From positions 248,001 through 312,000 of the forward strand of contig JAJOHG010000036.1 of NCBI GenBank assembly GCA_021029095.1: a stretch of 64,000 nucleotides of DNA, in the 5' to 3' direction. This document shows, piece after piece, positions 1 through 11,148 of this stretch. The stretch comes from Phellopilus nigrolimitatus. Taxonomy: Eukaryota > Basidiomycota > Agaricomycetes > Hymenochaetales > Hymenochaetaceae. Under the pieces are notes generated by a model, which worked only from the letters and a program-made list of their open reading frames with translations, was not told the origin of the DNA and did no database searches. A program made the translations under genes and the position numbers. Positions within the stretch are counted from its first letter, which is position 1. Each line of letters starts with the position of its first letter.

Positions 1-1451
1 TCACTGGCCACCTGCCAATGTGGCCGAGCTTGGTCTGGAACGCTGGTAAGTACAGCTTTCAAATGACAAACCCTCAAAACTATTTGACAAATTTCTAATA
101 TGCTGAGCATGCTACAGCATGCGGATATATCCTCATTTGCAGGACACTGGAGGATTCTTTGTTGCAGTACTTGAACGAACCAACTCCCCTGCGTGTAATG
201 CAGCTCGACCCAAAACAGAGGGAAAGAGGCCCATTCTTTCGGAGGATGTGTCTACAAATGGCGAAAATGTTGGGCCTGTCGAAGGCCCTGTTACAAAGAA
301 GGCTCGTCTCATCAAGGATGTTGTTAGCAGGACCGATGGTATGGATGGGACTAGTCAGCAAAAAGAGGTTTACGCAGAAGAACCATCAGGCGAAACTGGC
401 GGAACATTCAAAGAAAATCCCTTCACGTTCATCTCTGCTGATGAGCCGAGTCTTGTTTCATGCATGTCCGTCTTTTCTTTCTTCTGTTCGCTGTTGTCGC
501 TCATTATTATACCGTGTGCAGAGAAAAACTCAATCTTGCACCGGCATTCCCTCGGGCAAATCTATACGTTCGAAACCCGGAAGGCACGCCTGTTCGTTCT
601 CTCTATCTTGTCAACGACGTCGTCAAAACGGTCATGTCACAGACCGACTATGCAAAGATCCGACTCGTCAGTGCCGGCGTTAAGCTTTTCGGGCGATCGG
701 AACTCGCCACTGCGAAGGGCCCACTGTCCGCACAGCATGAGAGTCAAGAATCAGCGAAGACGCAGTTCCGTGTGCTAAGCGAGGGCTTGCTCGCGCTCCT
801 CCCATACCTTGATCAGGAGTCGCTAATAGATGGTGACGCGAAGGCGATGCGAATCTTTCTCGAGACGTACTACCCGCTCTGCTCTTCGTTTGAGCAGCCA
901 TTTAAGTCATCAATTGAAAACAAGGGTATGTTCAGCGATGCCTGACTTTTCATTTCATTTCCATGTTCTTCTTGCAGCGGAAGTGCTTAGTTTTCTTTTT
1001 GTAATCAGTTTTAGGAAGCCATATTGTACGCTTCAGATCCGGAGAGTACGGAAGTACAAGGTATGCATATACAGGCCACGCACGATATTCTGACTCTGCT
1101 CACATTCTCTCCAGCCTCTCGCACGACCTTTTCCTCCCGCTGTGGAAATCAGATGTTTCTGTGAGCCTGATGATTGATAAAAAAGCGAAAAGGTCCGTTT
1201 CTGGTGTCAGTTGCTCTAGAGATGCTAATATTTGAAAATATAGCGCACTTAGTCTGCGGCTTTTCGGGGAGGATATCACGGTGGCGGGTCGTCAGGCTTT
1301 GAAGCAACTAGATGAAAAGAAGGCTAAGAAAGGAGCTCAGGCCATTTTAGTTGACGAGGGGCCAGGGACTGGTGTCGAAGATACGGAGGATGCAGACGAA
1401 ATGGACGACGCTGCTGATGCAAGTGTTACGCATACCACCAACGATCTATAA
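1..1451 (+). CDS. TRM4: tRNA (cytosine-5-)-methyltransferase, Trm4/Ncl1 (NSUN2-type), 3' part
   Basis: This is the C-terminal part of a multisite tRNA m5C methyltransferase; the 5' part lies outside the window. The first exon ends at 45 and joins at 118 to give LERCMRIYPHLQDTGGFF, the signature around the end of the NOL1/NOP2/Sun catalytic domain. A second intron (466-521) joins to SCIEKLNLAPAFP, then VRNPEGTPVRSLYLVND and RIRLVSAGVKLF, the conserved C-terminal domain of Trm4/NSUN2. Later short exons near 1015, 1116 and 1245 encode the rest, including LSHDLFLPLWKSDVSVSLM, and the reading ends in an acidic tail with stop 1449-1451. Family role: AdoMet-dependent m5C methylation of tRNAs in the nucleus. 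The gene converges on MSH2, with 146 bp between stops. The frame is intact throughout the visible part. Confidence 0.9.
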
Positions 1452-1597
1452 AGGTGTAGCAATAAAAGGACACACTCATGTTGTACTTAGAGAATAGACA
1501 GCGACGTTATATTATGGATCATTATACAGCAACAGCACGATTAAGCGAAAGTGCAAGTAACGATACACTCTTTGACTAAGTTCGCAAAATATTCATT

Positions 1598-4500
1598 TCA
1601 CAATGTCGTCAGAAGCGACTGGATCCAAGGGTTTCCTTCAATGCGCGTACGATATTTTTCAACGCACTCCTTCAAGACGGCGATGTCTTTTTCTACTTCG
1701 TCACCCTCCATGACAATATCATCTCCATCCTGTCCGCTATTTGCACAACGGGAAGCCCATGCTTGAAGCATCTCTTCGATGATCTTGCTACCTTCATCAG
1801 TCACTTCCTGAGGCAATCTGGATGCTCCGTCATGTTCGCCACCAAAGTCTTCCAATTCGTCAGCCTTTTTCTTGGCGAGCTGATCATCGAACCGGGTTTG
1901 TTAGAGTACAGAGAGCGATGCAGCTTGTTGACTCACTTTTACGACACTTTCTGGAAAATTCGCAAGCTCTGCAACGTGAATTCCGAAGCTCTGATCGCAT
2001 ACACCTTAATATATAAGTACATCAGAGAAAAGCGTGACAAGCTACTTAGACCCAGACTTACCAGGTTCGACCTTGTAAAGCAAGGTGATATCGCGATCCT
2101 GTATGGACTTGCCCGTTTTTGTCACATGAGCAACGACATGAAGATTTTTGACATGCGAAATTTGCTGATCTAATGCCGTCAACTCGTGGAAGTGAGTCGC
2201 AAAAAGACAAAATGCGTGGATCTCCGATGCTATGTACCTAGTCAGGTACATATTTGTCAGGATTTAGTGTAGACCATAATGATGCAGTGATTAACGCGAC
2301 GCACTCGGATATCGCCCAGGCGAGACCGAAGCCGTCATATGTCGACGTTCCTTGAAACAGAGTGAACAGAGAACGAGCGCAACAGGTTATGCACTTACCT
2401 CTTCCTAATTCGTCAATGATAATCAGCGAGTCTTGAGACGCGGACTGATGTTTGTGATGCTTTCAGTCATTGCTTGTTTTAAAATAAAAGGCGTACAATT
2501 ATACCTTCAAAATTGTGGCAGTTTCAAGCATTTCCGCCATGAAGGTTGAGACCCCTTTTAGTTGGCTATCACCTGCGCCGACACGACAAAGAATCGAATC
2601 AAAAATGGGTAGTTGTGCCTCTGCACAGGGCACAAAACAGCCAGTCTGTGCCATCAAAGCGACAACGCCAACCTGAGAACGCAACAATATTCAGGAGGTG
2701 CGACCACATAATCAGAGCGTACCGACCTGGCGAATATACGTGCTTTTTCCACCCATGTTTGGACCGGCTACCAGATATCATTATGAATGAATTTGCTTTG
2801 AGCAAGGGGGTAAACGAACTTATGATTTGGAACTCGCTTTCTCCTAGGAATGAAGGTTAGAAAAAGACATTGCCAATTCTCCCGAACTCGCCTTTTATCA
2901 TCTCAATGTCATTTGGAATAAAACTTATGTCGTCTTGAATCTCGAGAAGAGGATGCCTGGCATCCTTCAAGACGAGACTCCCCTCGCCTAAAGAGGCTTG
3001 AGTAAGAGTTTTCAATGTACGGGAGTCCATTTCGTACCCTTTGATAGCAGTGCAGGTCTGACATATGCCTCCGGGGCGTTCACGGAAACATGGGCGAAGC
3101 TGAAAAGTAAGATGAATTTCAAAGTTTTATGATACAGTACACAGGGCACTTACCTTATAATGACATCAATGTGCGCAATCTGGTCGTCAAGCGCCTCTAG
3201 CACGGGCGTATACGTCGCTGAGGGCGAAGACGGTTCAATCATCGTATACTGAAACGGCGAGGAAGGAAACTTGCCAGCAATATTAACAATTTCTTTCACG
3301 AGCCCACTTTGCGTTTTAGTATACGACTCCGTGATCTCTTGGTAATCCGTAGCAAGATTCTTCAGCTTTTTGGTCGTGAAATAAACCCCGCTCTTGTTTG
3401 TTCCAAGCTCGGTGAACTTTTTATCGTTGTGGATCACCTTCGCGTCCTAGACATACGTAAGATATAGCACTCTTCAAAGTCAAATGTGGACCAACTGTTT
3501 TTGTGAGCCGAAAACAATATCCGTACTGTTGGCTGTTCTCCAAATGTAATTTTTTGTCCAAATCTAAATCAAGTTCGCGTCCAATAGCTCGGTGTTCAGA
3601 GTCAAGACCATCTCTGACTTCCATGAGCTTGTCTGCCAACTCGCGGAGACGGTCATCATAGTCTGGCTTGATGACGAAGTTGTGCGAAGAGAGTTCGTCG
3701 AGGTCGAGCGTCTGTTCGACCATTTCGGAGTATTTCTCCATGTTTTGACTATGTTCCTACAAGGTAGTCTCGGTAATTTATACTTTCTGCCCAGTTGGAG
3801 TAAATAAACAAATAAACTTGCCTTCAGCTTCACAAGATAGGTCTCTTCGATTAACTTTGTGTGGTCCACATTTTCTGTCTCCACAGCCTCTAAGACACCT
3901 ATCAGACCCGAAAGCTAGAGCAATATCTGTCAGAGACATTTCACTAAACCAAAAAAAAGCAGTTTCACACTTTTTGTGCGGCTTGGTAAACGCGTACAAC
4001 GTCTTCTAGAGACGCGACGGCTCTTTGAAATCGCTTACTGATTCGGTGCATGTCGGGCATCATTCTTAAGAAGTCGTCCTGTTGCACGACTGACTTTGAG
4101 GATAGCCACTAACAGGTATTTAACTATTTCTTACCTGTATGGTGCGTCGAGTATTTGAGTCATTAATAAAGGTTTGCACCAGGTCCTGCCTCTTTACTGA
4201 TAGAACCGTTTCTTTAGCGATGCGTTACACCGTCTAGTTAAGGACATCCAATACGTACAAATTTCATGTAAGTTCACTAGCGGTTGCTTCAACCAACTTC
4301 CAAGTAAGCGGGTTCCTTGTGCTGTCTTGCATTTGTTTAGAAGACCATGAAGGGTACTATTCTTTCCTGACGCGCTCTAGAGAACCGTGTCAGATTGGTC
4401 AATGTACAAAAAACAGACATATAAAACTGCTTACGCCATCGCCAATTAAACCGAGTGCCCGAAGAGCACTCGCGTCTAATTTCATGTATTGAGATAGATC

Positions 4501-5810
4501 ATGTGTCTTAAGCGTGTACACATTGTGGTTCGACGAGTCGGCGAGAAGAGACAGGTAGGAAAGCAGCGCGCTGACGGCAGAGGATGCTGGCGAAGCCGAT
4601 GATGCAAGTTCGGCTGTATATACAAGTAAGCCCGCCGAGGTGCAGAGAAAGAAAGACAGCCATACGTATACTAGCGGTAGCTCCTACGTTTGAGGTCGGT
4701 TCTACGAGAAGCCGAGCCAGGTCTTGATCGATACTTTTGGAGGCAAATTCACCTTAAAAGCTGAAGTTAGATGGTTTCAACTGGAACAAACATCTTTGCC
4801 ATACTTTGTTTCCGCTCTGTAATAACAACTCCGCATCTTTCGAATACGCCCCTGAGTTTGCTCAGCTCGAGATCACGGTCCGCGTTACCCGATTTCGAGG
4901 ACATTGGGATCACAGCTTCTTTGACTGAGAGCTGGATCACGAGCGACTAGCTCATAAGATTTCATGAGCATTCTTCTTGCCCTCTCACTTAGTTAAGAAA
5001 AGAAATCACTTCAACATTGGAGAAAAGGTCACTGTCTGCGAACTCCGCCACGCCTATTTCCCGAACAGATGTATCAGCGAATGCGACGCCAACCGTTTTA
5101 GTTTTGAGAGTTGAGGTCCCAGCCGGACCTTATGTAATGACGCATGAGAAATAATAGCTCGATACACGATGATTCGTGACTTTGTGGAACATACCTAGTG
5201 TCGGCGACGTGCCGATTTTCACCGCCATTACTATAGGTGCAGATAGCAGATCAGTGTTCACAAAGAGTAAATCCTCAACGGCTTGCAGGTTTCCTGGCGA
5301 GGCCTATTAACAAGGGATCATGTCAATTAGCCTCAATACTTCCCAAACATCCTTACGCGAAACAAACGCTCACCTCCTTCTCCAGCCTGAACTTCGCCGT
5401 CTTCTTGCCTTGGCCTGGTTCGGGGGCCCATATCTCTACGCGAAGCTGGCGCGCCGTGAGTGCGTCCCTAAGGAAGGCAGTGGCGACATTGTTGCTAAGT
5501 GTGACACTCGGGAGGCCCGCGCCTTTGGATGCGCTGCCGAGGTACTTGAGCACCGACTGCGTACGGAAGACGTCCTGCGCGATGTACTTTGCGTCGTCAC
5601 CGTGTGCAGAGAAGAAATCGCGCCGGTCGAACAGGCGGATTGTGTCTGCACGCTTGGATGGCAAGCGGCTAAAGAACGTGAGGAAACCAACGTCGGCCTG
5701 GTCTGGGAGGCGCGTCCATTAGGATACACCTATCTTAATAGCGGATGACAGGCCTCAAACGCACCGAACTCATGCTCCTCGTTCTTCTCCTTCCCATACA
5801 TGAGTGCCAT
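1598..5810 (-). CDS. MSH2: DNA mismatch repair protein MSH2 (MutS homologue)
   Basis: A complete MSH2 split by many short introns. The N-terminal mismatch-binding domain is seen in [20 protein letters not shown] and [18 protein letters not shown] (about 5690-5560). The lever/clamp core follows (3740-3150; [30 protein letters not shown]). The ATPase has Walker [15 protein letters not shown] near 2750, [20 protein letters not shown] near 2560, Walker [12 protein letters not shown] plus [12 protein letters not shown] near 2430-2330, and [11 protein letters not shown] near 2200. The C-terminus, from [12 protein letters not shown] to stop at 1598, is the MutSalpha-type helical tail. I start at ATG 5810 because exon 1 ([15 protein letters not shown]) splices in frame to DQADVGF; the genomic frame upstream of that exon has a stop. 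Family role: with MSH6 or MSH3 it recognises mismatches and loops in the nucleus. All exons checked are in frame with no breaks. Confidence 0.95.
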
Positions 5811-6156
5811 TTTGTGATTTTAGTTACTTTGCTATCCTCGTCGTGATTGTGATCGAGAAAGGCGTCACGACGCGTCGCGGCGTACTTTTTCGCGTAAACA
5901 CGCGCGACGCGTTCGCTTACGAAATGCTCCGAGCTCTATTATAGACGATTCTCCTTGCCAGATTACAATATATGATAAATAATTGTTTACAACGTGAAAA
6001 ATCAAGAAAACAATGTGCTGAGTAACATGCAAATGCAATGGGTCCTAACATATCATAGATAAAGTTCGATTTAGAATCCAAAAGATCCTCCAGGTCCACC
6101 AAAACATTTTAATGAATCATCGCAACAAGTCCATTGCTCCATCAATTTTTTTTTCG
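5811..6156. other. Intergenic region: MSH2 promoter and 3' side of the aspartic protease gene
   Basis: The 346 bp between the MSH2 start and the stop of the next gene on the same strand carry the two ACGCGT sites near MSH2 and AT-rich sequence with a run of nine T around 6147-6154. No coding signal was seen. Confidence 0.6.
5866..5916 (-). promoter_or_regulatory. Two MluI cell-cycle box (ACGCGT) sites upstream of MSH2
   Basis: ACGCGT occurs at 5870-5875 and 5907-5912, 60-102 bp upstream of the MSH2 ATG and embedded in CG-rich flanks. ACGCGT is the MCB element bound by Mbp1-Swi6 (MBF) in yeasts, which drives G1/S expression of DNA replication and repair genes. The sites are palindromic, so orientation is set only by the neighbouring gene. 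The regulatory role here is inferred. Confidence 0.5.
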
Positions 6157-7970
6157 TTAAGCTATGAGTAGTCCAAGTACGAGGCCACCCACGGCAAACA
6201 GCGACACGCCGAGATGAACATGAGCGGGCGCCACTGCACCGTTGTGTGAGCCGCCATTCGAGCTCGAGTTTGAGCCCGATCCTGAGCCACCAAGGAGCGT
6301 GTTGTTGCGCTGCGCGGAGAGCGAGTCGAACTCGTTATACGCCGCCTCAGCGTCGGTCGACTAGTATTAAAAAAAAAGTCTCAAGAAATGTATATCAAGA
6401 AATAGGAAAGAACGTACGTTCAGTAACTGAATGTACGGCGAAGCCGATCCGCTGAGGAACGAGCCATAGCTAAACAGCGAGTAAACGTTCCGCAGGAAGG
6501 AGTCACCAAGGAGGAAGTCCTCTATACCAGATTGTCAGTGAGATCAACCAACCAGAAAATCATAGAAGTGAGCAAAGCACTCACCACTTCTGGACGTGCC
6601 GTCTAAGAAGGGAAAACCCGAATAACAGACGACCTTCCCGCTGTCATCCGTCGTCGCCTGGACGGTGTCTATGGGATGTACTGCGAACTCTTGGCCGCTA
6701 GAAACGCATATACGTCAACCGCCATCGCCAGAGTAGGTAGCAATAAATAAAAGCGGGCTCACTCGAAGACGAAGCTGACATTAATCTTCGCATCACATGG
6801 CACGGAGTAGATACCCTCAGATATAAACCGTTGCGCGCCAGGGACAGAGCCATAAATCGCATCCGCGTAGTTCTGGGGAATCTGCGCAAGGCTTGTGCCT
6901 GTGTCGAGATTTGCGAGTGTCTGGCCCGAGAGCTGACCGTTTACAGTGCTGTCATAATTTGGTGTTTCAGCTACATGCTCTTACAAACCGACAATCAAGT
7001 CGCAAAAAAAGTAGTCTTACAAAGCACTGTCGCCGGTTACATTCTTCCCGTTAACGACTATGCCATCCATGAGGACAATCCAGCGGTCCTTGCTGACCAC
7101 TGGAAGCCGCGGGCTAGACGAGATCGTGGTGAAGTTGGAGTCGATCTCGCCAACGGTGTAGGCACCACCATCGGTTGCCCCCGTCGCGAAGGAGCGTGAG
7201 AGAAGGAAAGTAGTGAACTCCGGGAGGGAGGGCTCCGCTGCGAAGATGTTCCCGAGTAGCGTGTCCCCGTTGAAAGCCGATCCCGCAAGCGCCTCGTCTA
7301 TCGCTGAGAGTAATGGCCTACATAATTTGTTCAGTTCCAGAAGAAGTGCAGGATAAATATGATTGCGTACGGGCCCACGCCAAGCAGTCCTTTGTCATTA
7401 TTTGTGGTCGCATTCGTTCCAGGGGCGGATACTGGGTACAGACGTCGCTTAACATCCAGAGAAGAAAGGGGTAGAGTTTAGGCACGCACTGAACGCTTGG
7501 CTAACCGTGAAGTTCCCGAACGTCACGTCGCCCACGTACACCGGGCCAGAGGCAACGGTTCCGTCGCTGTAAAACCGCGAACGGGCTCATTAACACGCGA
7601 ACTTGCAAGCCTCAAAAGTACGCATAAGTGCATCGACTTACCCGTAAGACAAGCCCGACTGAATGCCCGTCTGCTTTAGACTCGAGAGATCCGTACCAGC
7701 GGTGTCGAGCCAGAGATCCGAACTACCTGTGTCAAGCTGAACGACGAACTCCTTCCCAGCAACGGTGAGGGTTGTGACATAAATATCGGAGCTCGATACG
7801 TTGTTGAGATTTTGGAACCTGAAGGTGTCGTTGCTGTCCTGGTCCTTTGTACCAGACGCGACCGTGAATTGGGCCGACGTCGACACCTTAGAGAATGGCA
7901 CAGAGAGCGCGCTGGCGCTACCAAGGAGGCCAAAGGAAGTGAGGACGAGGAGGGCGAGGGAGGGGGACAT
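6157..7970 (-). CDS. Pepsin-like aspartic protease (A1 family), secreted, probable GPI anchor
   Basis: The N-terminus MSPSLALLVLTSFGLLGSAS is a signal peptide. The first catalytic motif VVQLDTGSSDLWLD lies near residue 80 (about 7735-7700). Across the next intron the flap reads SYG-DGTVASGPVYVGDV. The second catalytic aspartate is in LANLDTGTSLAQIP (near 6920). The C-terminus is a Ser/Gly/Asn-rich linker followed by a hydrophobic end, LGVSLFAVGGLVLGLLIA, typical of a GPI-anchoring signal. Both active-site aspartates sit in DTG context, as in fungal A1 proteases. Several short introns are needed, near 6365, 6540, 6710, 6985, 7330, 7460 and 7580. Family role: acidic extracellular or wall-bound proteolysis. 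Substrate unknown; the GPI anchor is inferred from the tail. Confidence 0.9.
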
Positions 7971-9235
7971 AGTCGAGCGAGTTTATGGAACGAGCGAGAG
8001 GGATGGGCGTGTCTCAGACCCGCTGATACTTATACGAACAAGAACAACGACGAGGGTGTGTAAATGGCGATGAGACTCATTTTGATGGGGACTGCGCTTA
8101 GCCGCCCGCCAAGCGCTGATCATTCATTTTTGTTTATGGCTATTACGTAATACATAAACTCGCGCAATGATCTGGGAAACCGAGACAGGCTGAAAAGGCT
8201 CGCAATGAACACGAACAGAAAGTTTTCCGAGAAGCTAAACTCGTCGGGTTGACATTGGAGAAGTGATCCAGATGATCAGAGCATCGACAACCTGAGGCAC
8301 TGATGGACGGCGGCCAAGAAACGATAACACAGCTGACGTCGAGAGTCTCAAGCCAGTCGGTTACATCGGCGTTGTAAAAATAATTCTCCTCCACCCCTCC
8401 CCTTAAGGAAGGCGGTTCTGCGTAAACCGCATCGTTGAGTTATCACTAAACAACCATTGCCTACTATATTATGCTGCTAGTTCAACACATCCGAAGAATA
8501 ATTACTGTAACAAGTATATATTGGATGTTTCTAATATGCATCTAAAGCAAAGATCGTATATGTACAGTAAAATATTATTTGATTCCGCTTTTATTTGAGC
8601 AAGGCAGACAGGAACCACCTTCCTTTTTAAAAATTTTGGAGGAAAGATTTTTCTTTTCCAACCCACCTGTAATAAATTGGTCAGCTCGCACGACTCCTCT
8701 CGTTGTTCATTAAGAGAAGATGGCAAGGGGTCCAGTTTGAACAATGGCCAGGTGGTTTAGAGGATCCAATAAATCGTGTCATTTTGTTTTTACGAAAGGT
8801 GCATTCTGCCAAGCAGTCAGTTGAACGAAGGACAACGGAGTTCTGTTACTATTAGGAAAACGCTTTTCCAAATTCATTTCCACACTTTTGCACAGTCTTC
8901 CGTGATGAGCGCCCGTCGTTGATCCGTTGTTGGACAGGCTGAGTGCGACACCCCCAGTTGGGCGCGCGCGTAGAAGGGAATGTACATTTGCTCGAGATCG
9001 TTGCCACCTCTCCTCGCGATTGTGTTCTAGACCTTGAGATATTCTGCTATTTTCCGTCCTTTTCTCCTTTGGACTTCTGAAAGCATCAGCGGCGTGGTAG
9101 AGTATGATGTGACGCGGTTGTTGGGAATAAAAATAGAACATACAAATCATCCAACAAGCCATAATGCGCGCGTAACGCCGGTCGTTTTCCCATCCGCCCC
9201 ACTCTGTTTCTTACTTCCATCTTCTCAAACAAAAC
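7971..9235. other. Intergenic region with divergent promoters
   Basis: The 1.27 kb between two genes pointing away from each other should hold both promoters. A C/T-rich tract (9181-9230) immediately precedes the downstream start, a common fungal pattern. Several open frames of 80-127 codons lack family motifs, conserved context or codon bias like their neighbours and are not called. Confidence 0.5.
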
Positions 9236-10652
9236 ATGTATGCTCTAACCGTCGTCTCTCTTTTACTCCCCGCCCTCTCCGCCATTCTCCCCGCCGTCGC
9301 CTCGCCATGCATTGCCATGGACGTAAACTTCAACCTCCTCGTCTTCGGTGCTAACGGAAAGGACTATAACGCTGGCACACAGGACAAATGGACAAGCAGT
9401 GCGTCCAATCGTTTCTCATGCCCTCAGTCTATTTATAATTGAGAAACACTCCACAGGCAACTCTGCGACTGACATCACTGCATCCGGGCGTCCGTGCGTC
9501 TTGGTTTCTCCTAATTGTGTGCCCAGAAGCTTATAAGCGTAACCGTTGGAATAGTCCGTTCGACGGCTCGAACACGACGTGTTTCCTTGCTCAGGTGAGA
9601 GAAAATAAACCACTGACTTTCGCGCTTCTCATAACTTTCGAAGTTCTTCAATGCGGTGTATGTCCTCAACGCGGACAAATCCAACCCGACGAGCATCTAC
9701 ATATACGATGCTGCCAAAAAGTCATGGACCACGCAGCCCGTGACTGCACCGTCAGGCTCGCCTGCGTTCGATCCTTCCAACTTCAAGGCAATTTTGGACC
9801 ACGACACCAACCTTTTCTGTATGTTTCCCTACGCATTACTTTTCAAACGAGCTGAACCTATGATCTCTGTATATTTGTAGATGCGCTCTCCAAAGGAGAG
9901 ATGTTTTCCCTTGACATGGGCTCACTCACTGCTGCGAACAGCACAGCGATGACCTGGAACGATTTGGGCGCGCCGACCTGGTCATCGAGCCTGTCGACGT
10001 ACCAGCCTGTCATGGCCCTCGCGCAGAATCACATTCACTTCATTAACATTCCGGGACTGTCTGCCGGCCAGGCCGACATCTTCGTCATCCATTGTACGAA
10101 GCGTCTCATCTCACATAACCACGTTTTCGCTGACCGCCGCATCTGCCACCAGTCTCATTCTACCAGCCTGAGGCGCAGTCGTATGGCTCCTTCCCACAGG
10201 AGCATGGGCAGGCCGTTTCATTCTTCCAGAGCACGGGTGTGCAGCAAGAGTTTGCATATATCCCGGACGACGGCTCAGCGACATATGTTATCAACGTCGA
10301 GTCGAACAACACACAGACTCTTGCGGGGCCTTCCACGAAGGACACGGGCGCCCAGTACTTCGCTGGTATCTCTTCACTCGTACAGCTTTCCAGCGCTAAG
10401 GGCGAGCTGTCCTTCCTGCCGTACACGCAGGGCAGTGACAACAGCCATGCTGCGTGGACTCCGATTTCCGCCGTGACAGTGCCTAGCAGCACCGTCAACT
10501 CGGGCAATTCGAGTTCTGCTGTGTCGGGTTCGGGCACAGCGACCGGCACAGCTGCAAAAGGTTCGTCGACGTCGAGCGGTGCGGAACGCACAGCACTGGA
10601 CGTACTCGGGTCTCTGATGGGTACCATGGCACTCGCCGCACTTCTGGTGTAA
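9236..10652 (+). CDS. Secreted GPI-type protein with beta-propeller-like repeats, function unknown
   Basis: The signal peptide is MYALTVVSLLLPALSAILPA. Exons were joined by frame continuity: 9236-9400; a short exon reading SSNSATDITASG; one reading QAYKRNRWNSPFDGSN; then FFNAVYVLNADKSNPTSIYI, YALSKGEMFSLDMGSLTAAN and FSFYQPEAQSYGSFPQ. Two donors are of the weaker GTCCGT/GTGCGT type. Alternating aromatic and Gly/Asp strands (VYVLNADK..IYIYD, AYIPDDGSATYVINVES) resemble kelch or galactose-oxidase-like propeller blades, but no catalytic residues could be assigned. The C-terminus is Ser/Thr/Gly-rich (SSSAVSGSGTATG) and ends in a hydrophobic tail, LGSLMGTMALAALLV, consistent with a GPI anchor. Likely a cell-surface protein; I do not recognise a characterised family. 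Confidence 0.75.
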
Positions 10653-11148
10653 ACTTGTTTCCCTTTCTGTTTCTCCGCTTTGCCCCGTGCATCTTTTTGC
10701 TCGGTGCTATAGGACCTTGAATCTCCTACCCATATTCTGATCCCGTTTGCGTCACACTTCGCATGCTCAGCCCCCACATAGCACACATCATCCACACGTC
10801 GCTACTAATTAGCTAGCTTCTCTAGTTACTAGGACAGGGATACGGATACAACTATCACTCCTCAGCATATTATATTTATCGCTTTCGCTGTATCTTATTC
10901 CAATTTCTCCTATTTCCTTCTTCCACCGCATTGACTCCTTTCTTCGCAATTTCTTTGTACGCGAAATGGCAAGCACTCGTCATGGACGTTGATTCGGAAT
11001 GGATTTATATCGCATTATTTGGAAATTGTTGGCTTGCAGACCGATCAATCTCGTTGAAGAGGATAAACAAAAGAAAACGTGGATTCTAAGTAGTACATAG
11101 AAAATCAATGCTGAAGTCCAATCTCGCTCAAATCTACAAATCACAGTT
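10653..11148. other. Convergent 3' intergenic region
   Basis: The 496 bp between two convergent stops is T-rich, as expected for 3' UTRs. No RNA gene or coding signal was seen. Confidence 0.5.
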
